A stretch of 55,834 bases of DNA from contig JAIBAJ010000011.1 in NCBI GenBank assembly GCA_019695265.1, positions 1-55,834 on the forward strand, given 5' to 3'. The notes beneath the pieces were generated by a model that searched no databases, had not been told where the DNA came from, and saw only the letters and a program-made list of their open reading frames with translations. Within the stretch, counting starts at the first letter, position 1. The number at the start of each line of letters is the position of its first letter. Below, piece after piece: positions 18,701 to 27,307 of the stretch. A program made the translations under genes and the position numbers. This DNA comes from Bacteroidia bacterium (GTDB lineage Bacteria; Bacteroidota; Bacteroidia; JAIBAJ01).

Positions 18701-21336
18701 ATCGTTTGTTCCTTACCGGTAATCAAAGGTTTGGGTTGCAAGGCATCACCGGGTTTAATAAAACCGGCATAGTGAGAATAAGGCGAATAATCGATCGAAT
18801 ATTTGTCAATACTAAAATTTCCTCCTTCTTCATAAACCCTGGTTTTGAAGTAAATTCTAGCCATGCCATTGCCTTTGGCTTCATTGTCTAACGAAAGTGT
18901 GAAGTTGGTATTTCCATTGGCATCTAACCTACCATCAAACAAGATGGACTCTTCTCCTTCAATGGATTTATTTGAATTTTCGAAAGTATATCCTTTAAAC
19001 GATTTGAATTCGGTTGGAATTTTTCCAAAACTCACAGCTACATCTGCTTTTAAGTTTCTGGCAGGTGCTCCATGCAACCATTTGGAATTAAGTTTTATTT
19101 CTTGGGAATTCATATTGGATGTAAACTTTTCAACTCCCGGATCTAAATTGATTTTTAACCGATTAGGCATTACGGTTTCAATTTTCAGGGTTTTGGAAAA
19201 ACTAGTACTTCCAACTTTAAAATTGGCGGTCCAATTTCCTGTAGGAGAACCTTTATCTGTTACTACTTTAAAGGTGTAGAACCCATTCAAAGGATTGGCT
19301 TTAACCAAGCGTTTAAACAACTGACCTTGAGGGGTAAACAATTCCATAATTACAGGCAAATGTTCCGGAAGTCTTTTTTGTTTATCCTCTAAAATTAAGT
19401 TTAGAAACAAAGAATCACCCGGTCTCCAAACACCTCTTTCTCCATAAATAAAGGCTTTGATACCTTTCTGCACGGTTTCTCCACCTATATCAAACATGCC
19501 TAATTGTTGATTTGACCATTCATCCACCTTTAGATAGCCTCGTTCAGCTCCTTTTTTTGCAACGATGATAAATGCAGGATTTTTAAGGGTAGTCAACACC
19601 AACCCTTCATCATTGGTAATTCCGGTATGGATGAGTTGTTTTTGATAATCGTATAATTCAACCGTGATACCACTTAATGGTTGTGCGGTATTGAGGTTGC
19701 TTACTGCTATTAAATAGGTGTTGTCGTTGCCTTTTTTTGCAATTATGCCAAAATTGGAGGCCAAAATATTTCTTGTTTGGGCACGAGCCTCCCGGTAGTA
19801 GGCAATGTTACAAGGGTTATCTCTTTGCGACCATTCATATCCCTCACCTTCTTCGTAATCATTTTCTGAATAATCGTAGTAATAACCCCAACGGGTTGGA
19901 CCTTGAGACTCTTCCTGATCCGCATGCATTTCTTCCAATTCAATCGGGCTATTACTAACACCTGGACAATTGCAAATTCCATAACTTTTTTTGAAACTTA
20001 AACTAACCCGATAAATTGCTCCTGGTTCGGTTTTGACCAATTTAGAAATATCTAATCCATATTGTTTCCAATCATTGGTTGGGGAATTTGAATTGCTTAA
20101 AAGAATTGTTTTTTTTCTGACTACTTTACCCACTCTTCCCAGTTCACCATTATCTCCAATGGAGTTGGTTTGAAGAAATTGGGTCATATTGTTCTCGAAA
20201 ATTTTGACTATTTTTACATCAACAGCCTTTAAATTAATTGCTTCAAAAGGAATAATTAAACCTTTACCATCGGGCAAAATAGTGCCATTTCCCAGGATTT
20301 TAACTGCCGGAGAGTTATTTGCAAAGGAAACCGAAGCAGTATAAGTTTTCCCCAGCTTTTTACCATGAGCGTTTGAAACATCTCCTAATACTTTCAAGGT
20401 ATAGGAACCTGTTATTTTGGATGAAGTATATAACCTAACTTCATTAGCATTATGGTAATATTTAATATCGCTTAGCCCTTCCAATTCAACTAAACCTTGA
20501 GGTAAAAATTGTTCAGGTAAATAATCAGAAAACTGTACTGAAACATATTGCTCACCCGCATTTACAGTTCTTACCTTGGTTACCTGGAAGGTATTAATGG
20601 ACGGAATTTCAATTTTCAATTCATCCGATTTGTCAATTCCAATGCTTGATCCATCGTATTGAATTAAAACTTCACTATCCGATTGTCCTCGGTGAATACT
20701 ATCAACACTAAAACTATGACTGCGTTGATCGGCACTGTGAACCCATAGTGGCACCAATCCGGATTTTTGACTTTTAAATGTAAAGATTTTTTCCAATAAT
20801 TGCCCATCTATGGCGTCGGCAGTTACAACGCTTCCTTGCATACCAACCAACCCTTCTTCTGTAGCAGAATGTCCTAATACATTTTCAATTTCTATTTGAA
20901 TATCCTGCTTAATTGTTTTAAAGGCAAAATTGAATTGCTTTAATTCATCTTTAACAGGAAGTAATTTCTCCAGTTTGAAACTGGCTTTATAGATTTGATT
21001 TGAAGCCAATTTCTGATCTGGCTTGAATTCAATTGTTTTGGCATCAGTCCAAACTACCTTTCCAGAAATATTCGGCTCAAATTCAAAATACTCATTTTCC
21101 ACTGCTGTATTTAATTCAACAGGTAAGCCAACATCGGCAGACATAATTATCTTAATAGAACTCTTAGTTGAAATGGTGCCTGCCGTAAATGCTTGAATAT
21201 ATTCTGCAAATTCAGGATTGATTGGTGGAAATAACTCGGCTTGAATACCCCTTGCATTAGAACATTGAAATGACTTTAAGGTAGACAATGAAATTAGTAG
21301 TCCTCCTAAAAGGCTGATAAGAAAAATCCTTTTCAT
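15727..21336 (-). CDS. Bacterial alpha-2-macroglobulin, thioester type
   Basis: An 1869-residue exported protein of the bacterial alpha-2-macroglobulin (YfhM-like) family, a periplasmic protease trap. It has a signal peptide (1-24); Cys25 (SFQC) could be lipidated but the lipobox is poor. MG-type domains lead to a SNFGIIAKKG region and a YGERGVWRPGDSLFLNLIL segment (carboxypeptidase-regulatory/MG2). The thioester motif GCIEQ (Gly1407-Cys1408-Ile-Glu1410-Gln1411, in YPHGCIEQTTS) is intact, so covalent trapping should be possible. A TED-like helical domain follows (about 1400-1700), then a C-terminal receptor-binding-like domain. The usual partner, penicillin-binding protein PbpC, is not adjacent. 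Confidence 0.92.
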   Translation of the reverse strand: MKRIFLISLLGGLLISLSTLKSFQCSNARGIQAELFPPINPEFAEYIQAFTAGTISTKSSIKIIMSADVGLPVELNTAVENEYFEFEPNISGKVVWTDAKTIEFKPDQKLASNQIYKASFKLEKLLPVKDELKQFNFAFKTIKQDIQIEIENVLGHSATEEGLVGMQGSVVTADAIDGQLLEKIFTFKSQKSGLVPLWVHSADQRSHSFSVDSIHRGQSDSEVLIQYDGSSIGIDKSDELKIEIPSINTFQVTKVRTVNAGEQYVSVQFSDYLPEQFLPQGLVELEGLSDIKYYHNANEVRLYTSSKITGSYTLKVLGDVSNAHGKKLGKTYTASVSFANNSPAVKILGNGTILPDGKGLIIPFEAINLKAVDVKIVKIFENNMTQFLQTNSIGDNGELGRVGKVVRKKTILLSNSNSPTNDWKQYGLDISKLVKTEPGAIYRVSLSFKKSYGICNCPGVSNSPIELEEMHADQEESQGPTRWGYYYDYSENDYEEGEGYEWSQRDNPCNIAYYREARAQTRNILASNFGIIAKKGNDNTYLIAVSNLNTAQPLSGITVELYDYQKQLIHTGITNDEGLVLTTLKNPAFIIVAKKGAERGYLKVDEWSNQQLGMFDIGGETVQKGIKAFIYGERGVWRPGDSLFLNLILEDKQKRLPEHLPVIMELFTPQGQLFKRLVKANPLNGFYTFKVVTDKGSPTGNWTANFKVGSTSFSKTLKIETVMPNRLKINLDPGVEKFTSNMNSQEIKLNSKWLHGAPARNLKADVAVSFGKIPTEFKSFKGYTFENSNKSIEGEESILFDGRLDANGNTNFTLSLDNEAKGNGMARIYFKTRVYEEGGNFSIDKYSIDYSPYSHYAGFIKPGDALQPKPLITGKEQTIKVVSVNEQGLGTSGRKMNLVLKKLSWRWWWDNEDGDYDYESYEYGTETINLEETTGKDGLCQFIVKIKDNDWGRYKLEVTDVESGHTASSEIWFDWENWWTRQGDGGKAPSTINFSCDKEVYEPGSDIKLSIPGMENSKALISLESGSRVIKAFWVNLNKGQNEVKFKASPEMAPNIYAYVTLVQPFNQTINDLPIRQYGVIPIRIEDLKTHLKPVISMADVVEPESKATVQVKEANGKAMTYTLAIVDDGLLDLTRFKTPDPWSHFYAREALGVRTWDLFDQVIGAWAGEIETVLGIGGDEGLNGKEGSKANRFKPMVKFLGPFYLEGGKTQTHSIAIPAYVGSARVMVIAGQDGAYGFGEKTVTVRKPLMVLATLPRVLGPEETVKLPVTVFAMEKSVKDVTLQVKVGNKVSVVSSSVQNLHFNEVGDQVATFELKVNNTTGVTKIGVLASSGKHQAKDEIEIEIRNPNLPETRVVNELVEPGKSITLDYAAFGSLGTNKGSIEVSSVQNFGLEKRLEQLIVYPHGCIEQTTSSVFPQLFLSKVMDLSPELKADIDNNIKHGIDRIKGFQTTSGGLSYWPGEQYADTWGTNYGGHFMLEAEAKGYSLPSGWKSKWIEFQKTTALSWKPYNYHHGYYFYDDDLIQAYRLYTLALAKAPVLSAMNRLREKSNLSFQARWRLAAAYALSGQKEIASKLIANQPTTVKFYRELDYSFGSNTRDEAMILETLTLLGQKNLSLALVQRLAKEMTNDSYCSTQTTAYTLIALSKFFGSSSQKGVSGNLIINGVNQTFKSTSVSYKQDLKMDQKAKGKIQIKNDSKGGPLFVQLTISGRPSFQQTKDYSSNMNMNVRYTDLKGNPISVSKLEQGTDFIAEVTIANPISSLDLRQLALSQVFASGWEIRNVRMEDNSNLGKQLSNSSFTYQDIRDDRVYTYFNLDRNQTKVFRIQLNAAYLGRFFYSGPSCETMYDNNYSARKAGTWVEVVQEVPPS

Positions 21337-21533
21337 TTTGAATGGAATAAATATTTCGGAAAACGTTGATAATTAATGAATTATTTCAATTGGAAGAAAT
21401 TTGAAATTTCAGTTCAATTGGAAATAAAAAATCTAATAATTTCCAAGGTGAAAATAATTAGCCAATTAAAAAGTAGGAAAATAGTTATTAAAAAAAACCA
21501 ACAACAACGATGAATGTCAAATAAACAAATAGG

Positions 21534-22256
21534 CTATTGAAAGGTTTTCATAGATTCGATTTCCGAATAAATTTCTTTATCCTCTTCGGCAGAAACTAAA
21601 TCTCCAAGTTTAATTTTGGCAATAGCCCTGTTGTAATATGCCAAGGCGAATTTGGGATCCAATTCAATGGCTTTGGTATAATCTTTTAGTGCTCCGGAAT
21701 AGTCCATGAGTTTGCGTTTAGACATTCCACGGTTGTTGTAAAATATAGGATTGGTAGGCAAAATTGCTATTGCTCGGTTATACATTTGTATTGCTTTGGT
21801 AAAATCGCCTTTTTTTCGGTAAATTACTCCCATTGCATTGTAACCCTCGGCTAGGTTAGGATTGAGTTCCAAGCTTTTTTGCACATCTCTTAATTCTCCT
21901 AAACTATCTTGGTATAAACCTAGAATAACCGAACGATTAATATAAGCTTCTGCCATTTTGGGATCCAAAGCAATGGCTTTGTTATAATCTGCTAATGCTC
22001 CGTTGTAATCTTTAAGTTCTTTTTTTGTTTTTCCTCGGTTGCAATAGGCAATAGCATAAGTAGGGCTTAATGAAATAGCAAAGTCATAATTTGCCATAGC
22101 CGATTGGTAGTTTCCTTCCAGGTGCTCTTCATCTGCTGTTGTGGTAAATTGCTTAGCATAAACTAAGTTCTCGCCTTCTCCTTCAGGTGTTGTAGTTTTT
22201 CTACAACTGCCTAAGAATATGAGCAATCCTATACAAATGCCAAAAATAGCTTTCAT
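21534..22256 (-). CDS. TPR-repeat lipoprotein
   Basis: A 240-residue lipoprotein (Cys18 in FLGSCRK). Residues about 34-230 are five to six tetratricopeptide repeats of the A-x-x-NRGxxKxxLxDYxxALxDYxKAIxLDPKxAxAYxNR type. TPRs mediate protein-protein contact. It lies about 200 bp upstream of the macroglobulin gene on the same strand, but the gap suggests separate transcription. Partner unknown. Confidence 0.85.
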   Translation of the reverse strand: MKAIFGICIGLLIFLGSCRKTTTPEGEGENLVYAKQFTTTADEEHLEGNYQSAMANYDFAISLSPTYAIAYCNRGKTKKELKDYNGALADYNKAIALDPKMAEAYINRSVILGLYQDSLGELRDVQKSLELNPNLAEGYNAMGVIYRKKGDFTKAIQMYNRAIAILPTNPIFYNNRGMSKRKLMDYSGALKDYTKAIELDPKFALAYYNRAIAKIKLGDLVSAEEDKEIYSEIESMKTFQ

Positions 22257-22603
22257 TTCGAATAGGCAATTTTAATAAAAATATCTTGAACCTATGGAAA
22301 TAATCGTTAAACAACCGCTTTTTTGAAGACGAAAGTACAATAGTACACCTAATTTGGTAGAGAGTTGTAAAGTGGTTATTCTAAAACTATAAAAACCAAT
22401 TTTCATTTTCAATCATTTCAATTACTAATTTTTCTCTAACTTCATACCAATTTGGGCTTGGAAATAAAGGAGGAAGTTCGCTGTTTTAAATATATCAGAA
22501 GGTGAAAACCTGGATTGACAACAATTTTCTTCTAAGTAGAATACTTCGTTCTATTTAGTAATAAGCATCCAATTACCTGATTTCCTGTTTACTTTTGCAG
22601 CGA
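22257..22603. other. Divergent intergenic region
   Basis: A 347-bp AT-rich gap between divergent genes. Apart from the -7 box at its right edge I see no repeat, RNA gene or operator-like palindrome. Confidence 0.4.
22590..22597 (+). promoter_or_regulatory. -7 box TACTTTTG, decides the start at 22604
   Basis: Exact TAnnTTTG. It overlaps a possible upstream TTG start (22595), which therefore cannot be in the transcript; the ATG at 22604, 6 nt further on, is the likely start. Confidence 0.55.
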
Positions 22604-23167
22604 ATGCATGATATTGAACCTTTTTACCATTGGGATAGTCATTATTCTGCCGAATCTGATCCGTTCTCTCCTTTTTACCAGGTGGAGCATAGTGAATTGT
22701 ATTTTACCAACACTGTATATAATTATTACATCCATCCTCAATGGGAGAATTTTGGCTCTTCAACTTTATATTTGAAAATTCTCTATGCCGATTACACCGA
22801 TTCCAATGCCGCAATTATTGAATTGATTGGTGAATGGAACGATGCACTTCACAACGATATCATGTATTTAAAAAGGGAAATTGTTGACCATTTCTCTAGC
22901 CGTGGAATTAATCATTTTATTTTAATTGGTGAAAACGTTCTTAATTTTCATAGTTCAGATGACGAGTATTATCAGGAATGGATGGAGGATGTGGAAGATG
23001 GATGGATTGTTTTTTTGAACTTTAGAGAACATGTTATCCGTGAAATGAAACTTTCCCGAATCCATCATTGTGTAGAATTGGTAGAAGAGGAGTTCAATTG
23101 GAGAAAATATCAACCTCTGGAATTGATACATCAAATAAATAGCTTTATAAATCGCAGAATCAATTAG
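22604..23167 (+). CDS. Conserved-looking hypothetical protein
   Basis: A 187-residue cytoplasmic protein that I do not recognise. It is rich in aromatic and acidic residues (FYHWDSHYSAESDPFSPFY near the start). The central part LYLKILYADYTDSNAAIIELIGEWNDALHNDIMYLKR and INHFILIGENVLNFH suggests an alpha/beta fold. No signal peptide or membrane segment. The ATG is preferred over TTG 22595 because of the promoter box. It ends 4 bp before rlmB and is probably co-transcribed with it, which hints at a link to RNA or ribosome metabolism only by position. Confidence 0.7.
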   Translation: MHDIEPFYHWDSHYSAESDPFSPFYQVEHSELYFTNTVYNYYIHPQWENFGSSTLYLKILYADYTDSNAAIIELIGEWNDALHNDIMYLKREIVDHFSSRGINHFILIGENVLNFHSSDDEYYQEWMEDVEDGWIVFLNFREHVIREMKLSRIHHCVELVEEEFNWRKYQPLELIHQINSFINRRIN

Positions 23168-23171
23168 TTAA

Positions 23172-23918
23172 ATGGAGAATAGAAATAAATCCGGTATTAT
23201 TTTTGGAATACATCCTGTACTGGAAGCACTTAAGGCCGGCAAGGAGTTGGAAATGGTTTTTGTTCAAACCGGTTTGAGAGGACAAGGTTTTCAGGAATTG
23301 CAAAAATGGCTTTCTGATAAGAAGGTTGTAGTTAAACATGTTCCAATTCAGAAACTTAACCAGTTTACCCGCCAAAATCACCAAGGGGTTGTGGCTCTAA
23401 TTTCAGAAGTGGATTATCAGCCCATTGAAGAAATTGTGACAGGTATTTTTGAGAAAGGACTTAATCCATTAATTGTTGTTTTGGATAGGATAACAGACAC
23501 CCGAAATTTAGGTGCTATTGCACGTTCTGCTGAAAGTGCCGGTGCTCATGCTATTGTTGTTCCAGCCCAAGGATCTGCCTTGATTAATGGGGATACCATA
23601 AAAACTTCTGCTGGTGCATTAAACCATATTCCGGTTTGTAAAGTGAAAAATTTAACCGATACCCTTGTGTATCTCAAAACTTCCGGGCTTCAAATTGTGG
23701 CTGCTACCGAAAAGGCTAATTCATTTTACTATCAAACCAATTTAAGTTTACCAACGGTTATCCTAATGGGATCAGAAGAGACAGGTATTTCATCCAACCT
23801 ATTTAAATTATGTGATGCCCAAGTGAAAATTCCAATGCTCGGACAAACCGGAAGTCTCAATGTGTCAGTTGCGGCAGGTATATTATTGTACGAAGCAGTA
23901 AGGCAAAGAGTATCGTAA
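23172..23918 (+). CDS. rlmB: 23S rRNA 2'-O-methyltransferase RlmB (SpoU/TrmH family)
   Basis: A 248-residue SPOUT methyltransferase. The N-terminal substrate-binding domain begins IIFGIHPVLEAL (about 9-20). The knotted catalytic domain shows motif 1 LDRITDTRNLGAIARSAE, motif 2 ILMGSEETGIS and motif 3 IPMLGQTGSLNVSVAAGILLYE. RlmB methylates G2251 of 23S rRNA in E. coli; other members of the family modify other positions, so the exact target is inferred. The convergent lipoprotein gene ends only 3 bp away, leaving no room for a terminator between the two stops. Confidence 0.9.
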   Translation: MENRNKSGIIFGIHPVLEALKAGKELEMVFVQTGLRGQGFQELQKWLSDKKVVVKHVPIQKLNQFTRQNHQGVVALISEVDYQPIEEIVTGIFEKGLNPLIVVLDRITDTRNLGAIARSAESAGAHAIVVPAQGSALINGDTIKTSAGALNHIPVCKVKNLTDTLVYLKTSGLQIVAATEKANSFYYQTNLSLPTVILMGSEETGISSNLFKLCDAQVKIPMLGQTGSLNVSVAAGILLYEAVRQRVS

Positions 23919-23921
23919 GGC

Positions 23922-24401
23922 TTAGTTTGCCGGCAGTCGATTCAATTTGATGGTCAATCTTACAACCGTATCCAAGGACTCAATATAGTTGGAATCTTGG
24001 TCACTGGTAAGGTTATAATTCTCTGAGTCTAATTTATCTAATGTAAAAGTGCCATTAATGAAGTTATCCAAAACCAAGTGCATTTCCTTGGTCGAGTTTA
24101 ATTGCCATTCTCCTTCTTTGGTGTAATAAAGGGTGTCATTGATGACATAGGAAGCGATTACTACATCATTCTCGGCAAAATTTAAACTATACTGATAATC
24201 ACCAATAGCAGGATTATAATTAGGAAAAAATAAAATGAATGGATCGGCAGTATCCTTGTTGATCTTCATACTGTTTATTTGCCATGTACCTTTAAGGAAA
24301 TTATTCTCCTCGGTTTTACGACAAGTGCTGAGAAAAAGTAGAAGCCCGATAATAAATGGTACAAAAAGCAGCTTTTTCAATCCACACAAAATTTTACCCA
24401 A
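23922..24401 (-). CDS. Lipocalin-like lipoprotein, unknown function
   Basis: A 159-residue lipoprotein (hydrophobic signal, lipobox ending at a Cys in FLSTCRK). The mature part starts FLKGTWQINSMKI and then shows GEWQLNSTKEMHLVL, which resembles the small Bacteroidota lipocalin-like lipoproteins with a G-x-W motif at the first strand. Ligand unknown. It is the last of three minus-strand genes and runs convergently into rlmB. Confidence 0.7.
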   Translation of the reverse strand: MGKILCGLKKLLFVPFIIGLLLFLSTCRKTEENNFLKGTWQINSMKINKDTADPFILFFPNYNPAIGDYQYSLNFAENDVVIASYVINDTLYYTKEGEWQLNSTKEMHLVLDNFINGTFTLDKLDSENYNLTSDQDSNYIESLDTVVRLTIKLNRLPAN

Positions 24402-24489
24402 AGGAAATAAAAAAATGTTTTCAACAAACTATTAACGTGTTCTTAACTGAAATAGTTACTAAGACCAAATTGTTTATTACCCTTTTCCT

Positions 24490-24945
24490 TTAAGGATGAT
24501 GTGCGTGAAAATGATCTAAAACCTTGGATGCAAACAAATAAATTTGCTCCACCATCAATCCAAATCCCATCCAAGCAACGGCATAATCGAGCCTGATGTA
24601 GCCGGCGATATGCAATCCTTCTCGGTACTTCCAAGGACAACTTCCTGTAAAAACCTCTAATAGCCAGCCACTTAAGAATTCAAAACTAAAAATGACTACT
24701 GCATAAATAAGGGCTCTCAAAAAGATATTCCATGAATGAATTCGATCCACCAATATAGGACCCATGAAACTAATGCAACCATAGATTGGAAACATCCAGA
24801 TATAACTTTGTCCTTGAAATTTTAAAGAAAAGTGAGGGGTTCCATGCTGTTTTACGGCATCATAAATAGCCGTAAAGAAAATTTCTGCGGTAATTCCTAC
24901 ACATGCAAAAAGCAAAAACAATAAAAGTGTCTTTTTGAAATGCAT
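24490..24945 (-). CDS. Small membrane protein, CmpB-like
   Basis: A 151-residue protein with about four membrane segments (residues 5-25, 47-63, 73-92, 117-137). The segment FEFLSGWLLEVFTGSCPWKYR and YIRLDYAVAWMGFG resembles the 'putative ABC-transporter type IV' (CmpB, PF06541) family. That name is historical and the function is not established. It lies 6 bp after the CoA-transferase subunit A gene on the same strand, in the place where subunit B would normally be. Confidence 0.6.
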   Translation of the reverse strand: MHFKKTLLLFLLFACVGITAEIFFTAIYDAVKQHGTPHFSLKFQGQSYIWMFPIYGCISFMGPILVDRIHSWNIFLRALIYAVVIFSFEFLSGWLLEVFTGSCPWKYREGLHIAGYIRLDYAVAWMGFGLMVEQIYLFASKVLDHFHAHHP

Positions 24946-24951
24946 GTTCGG

Positions 24952-25659
24952 CTACAAACTAAGTTCTCTTTTTCTGGTAGTTCTTTGCTCGATGCGTTTC
25001 TCGTAGTCAACTCCTTTAAAAATACGTTGAATAAAGATTCCGGGTGTATGGATTTGGTCCGGATCGAGTTCTCCGGCAGGTACCAATTCTTCCACCTCGG
25101 CTATAGTAATCTTTCCTGCCATGGCCATCATTGGATTGAAATTACGAGCAGTAGCCTTAAATATTAAATTACCATGTGTATCTCCTTTCCAGGCTTTAAC
25201 TATCGCAAAATCAGCTTTTAGCCAATTTTCTAAAATATATTTTTTCCCATCAAACTCTCTAACTTCCTTACCCTGTGCTACTTCGGTTCCATAGCCCGCC
25301 GGTGTAAAAAATGCAGGAATGCCTGCTCCACCCGCCCTTAATCTTTCTGCTAAAGTGCCTTGAGGAATTAAATCCACTTCCAATTCGCCTGATAATAATT
25401 GTCTTTCAAATTCAGCATTTTCACCTACATAGGACGAAATCATCTTTTTAATTTGATGGTTCTTTAACAGCAATCCCAACCCAAAATCATCCACTCCTGC
25501 ATTATTTGAAATACAAGTAAGTTGGTTTACACCCTTCTTTACTAATGCATTAATACAATTTTCCGGAATTCCACACAACCCAAATCCGCCCAACATTAAG
25601 GTCATTCCGCTTTCAATTCCCCGGATGGCTTCATCCGCATTGGCAACCGTTTTATTCAT
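24952..25659 (-). CDS. scoA: 3-oxoacid CoA-transferase subunit A
   Basis: A 235-residue family I CoA-transferase alpha subunit. [19 protein letters not shown] (about 19-37), [54 protein letters not shown] and [20 protein letters not shown] are typical of succinyl-CoA:3-ketoacid CoA-transferase. The catalytic Glu is on subunit B, so this subunit is inactive alone. No scoB gene is in the window. It has a clear -7 box 4 nt from its ATG, so it heads its transcript. Confidence 0.9.
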   Translation of the reverse strand: MNKTVANADEAIRGIESGMTLMLGGFGLCGIPENCINALVKKGVNQLTCISNNAGVDDFGLGLLLKNHQIKKMISSYVGENAEFERQLLSGELEVDLIPQGTLAERLRAGGAGIPAFFTPAGYGTEVAQGKEVREFDGKKYILENWLKADFAIVKAWKGDTHGNLIFKATARNFNPMMAMAGKITIAEVEELVPAGELDPDQIHTPGIFIQRIFKGVDYEKRIEQRTTRKRELSL

Positions 25660-26080
25660 GCTACAAAAATAGATTCACAACTTGCATTTTTGTCTGTTTT
25701 ATCCAAACTATATGAAATTTTAACTAATTGATTAGTAGGGGATTGTGTTTTTGAATTCTACTTTATTTTGCTCTTGCCTCATTTTGCACCTAAGCCATAG
25801 TTAGGAGCAAGGTTTTGGCTGTGTAAAAAGCTTAGTAGGTTTACACCGATTGCAACCACTTAAGGTTACAAGGCTTCTCACTATTTAGGGTCTGATGAAA
25901 AACACTCAATCAATTTATTATCAATCATTTAAATAATTTTTGAAACCGCACTTACCACATAAGCTCAAATTCGTAATTGGCCAATTTCTTAGTACACAGT
26001 GGTGTAACAGAAAGTATAACCCCTTGCGGAGTATGAATAGATACAGTGACATGTTGGATTAGAAACTACAGGTTGAGGCG
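25660..26080. other. Intergenic tail beside repeat F
   Basis: About 420 bp between the scoA start and repeat copy F, AT-rich with no credible ORF. It holds the scoA promoter; the rest corresponds in position to the tails that follow the other main-type copies, but I could not find the AAATGCCGA motif in it. Confidence 0.35.
25664..25671 (-). promoter_or_regulatory. -7 box TATTTTTG of scoA
   Basis: Exact TAnnTTTG on the minus strand, ending 4 nt before the ATG (25659). It predicts a leaderless transcript. Confidence 0.55.
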
Positions 26081-26232
26081 GCACCTCGGGCAACGATAGA
26101 GGCAAGTAGCCCACAGAACCCCGACGGCGTTAGCCTAGGGGGGCGAGGACTACAGCCGATAGCGTGACCCGAAGCCCATGCAAGTTGTTTTGGATTTTGT
26201 ACCAATTTAGTTGGGCGAAGGGGGCCCGCCTA
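26081..26232 (-). repeat. Dispersed structured repeat, copy F
   Basis: Full main-type copy on the minus strand: GGCGGGCCCCC; left stem GCCCA with TGGGC and CCC with GGG around a TTC/TTC internal loop; TTCGGGTCACGCTATCGG; GTAGTCC...GGGCTAC enclosing CCCC...GGGG around GGC-TAAC-GCC; then TTGCCTCTATCGTTGCCCG. It starts 53 bp after the stop of the minus-strand receiver-like gene. Confidence 0.85.
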
Positions 26233-26284
26233 AGTAAGTATTTTGATATCTAAATAATTCGAATAATTAACTTATAAGTCTTCC

Positions 26285-26734
26285 TTAAATTAGCAACAGG
26301 AAATTTGAACGATCGAATTCGCCAAGACGGTATTGCCAATCCAACAAACAAATATCTATAAGGTTGGAGCGATGCAAATCTTCATCAGGCTTGAGATGTA
26401 AATAAATGTTGGCCCAATTTTCAAAAGCCTTTTCCACTCTGTTTTTCTCAATCAGTTGGGAAAATACCCCTATGGTAGCAGCGCCGCTCACCGAATTATT
26501 TTTAAATTTTTGCAATTGATTAAAAACGTAAGGGTCGTTATCGTTCAACTCAAATAAAATAATTTCAGGATTTTTTTTATTTATAAAATCAAAATGAGTC
26601 ATAATTTCTGCCGGATTTTTAATCCAAATCCAATTAACAAGAAAAGTGGGAAGCAGGTTTTGGTTAGAGAAATATTGAAACACCTTTTCGGAGGTACTAA
26701 CTAATAAAACAGTAACCTTTACTGGAGACAACAT
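26285..26734 (-). CDS. Degenerate response-regulator receiver-like protein
   Basis: A 149-residue protein that follows the pattern of a CheY-like receiver: VKVTVLLVSTSEKV (strand 1 and helix 1), PEIILFELNDNDPYVFNQL (strand 3, phosphorylation site), GAATIGVFS (strand 4), ANIYLHLKPDEDL with the conserved Lys115-Pro116. The acidic pair after strand 1 is missing and Glu62 sits where the phospho-accepting Asp is expected, so it is probably not phosphorylated in the normal way. The assignment is by eye and tentative. It follows the AraC gene by 21 bp, probably one transcript. Confidence 0.55.
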   Translation of the reverse strand: MLSPVKVTVLLVSTSEKVFQYFSNQNLLPTFLVNWIWIKNPAEIMTHFDFINKKNPEIILFELNDNDPYVFNQLQKFKNNSVSGAATIGVFSQLIEKNRVEKAFENWANIYLHLKPDEDLHRSNLIDICLLDWQYRLGEFDRSNFLLLI

Positions 26735-26755
26735 GGATGCATTAAATTGACAGAA

Positions 26756-27307
26756 TTACAGGTCTTTTTTTCGTAGAATAATATAGTTTTTATATTCCTT
26801 TGGAGTTAAACCTACGGTTTTCTTGAATTGGAATGATAAGTGGGATACACTGCTGTAATTCAACAAATAAGAGATTTCTGTTAAAGTAAAGTTTCTATTA
26901 ACATACAAGTCTTTTACCAATTCAATTTTTTTTAGAATGATATAGTGTTCGATGGAGATATGAGCTGTTTCGGAAAAGACGCTGGATAAATAGCTATAGT
27001 GGTGTTGGAGTTTTTCTGATAAAAACGAAGAAATTTTGATGGTATGAAACTGGTCCTGATTTTCCATCCACAATTGTATGCACTCTTTGATTCGTTGAGT
27101 CAGTACTTTTTTAGGGTGGTCAATAAACTCGAATCCAAAATCTTTAAGTTCATCTTTTATTTTGCCAATCTCTTCCTTAGAGCTATCGGTAGGCAGCTTT
27201 ATTTCATGATTCCCCAGGCTTTCAAAAGGAACCTGCATTTGATTCAATTTACTTTCTAAGAAAGATTGAATTAATTTGGATTGATTGGTGTTGAAGTATA
27301 GCCTCAT
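26756..27307 (-). CDS. AraC-family transcriptional regulator
   Basis: A 183-residue protein. The C-terminal AraC/XylS DNA-binding domain (about 85-180) ends in FTLTEISYLLNYSSVSHLSFQFKKTVGLTPKEYKN, the second helix-turn-helix. The N-terminal 75 residues are short, without a cupin, and end in a segment (IKDELKDFGFEFIDHPKKVLTQRIKECI) seen in small Bacteroidota AraC proteins with an HMA-like alpha/beta N-domain. Target unknown. It is divergent from the SPT-like gene and co-directional with the receiver-like gene. Confidence 0.82.
   Translation of the reverse strand: MRLYFNTNQSKLIQSFLESKLNQMQVPFESLGNHEIKLPTDSSKEEIGKIKDELKDFGFEFIDHPKKVLTQRIKECIQLWMENQDQFHTIKISSFLSEKLQHHYSYLSSVFSETAHISIEHYIILKKIELVKDLYVNRNFTLTEISYLLNYSSVSHLSFQFKKTVGLTPKEYKNYIILRKKDL

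Noticed and set aside
19743-19982. Antisense ORFs inside the alpha-2-macroglobulin and other long genes
   Set aside because: They lie in other frames of well-supported genes and have no recognisable domains or start signals.
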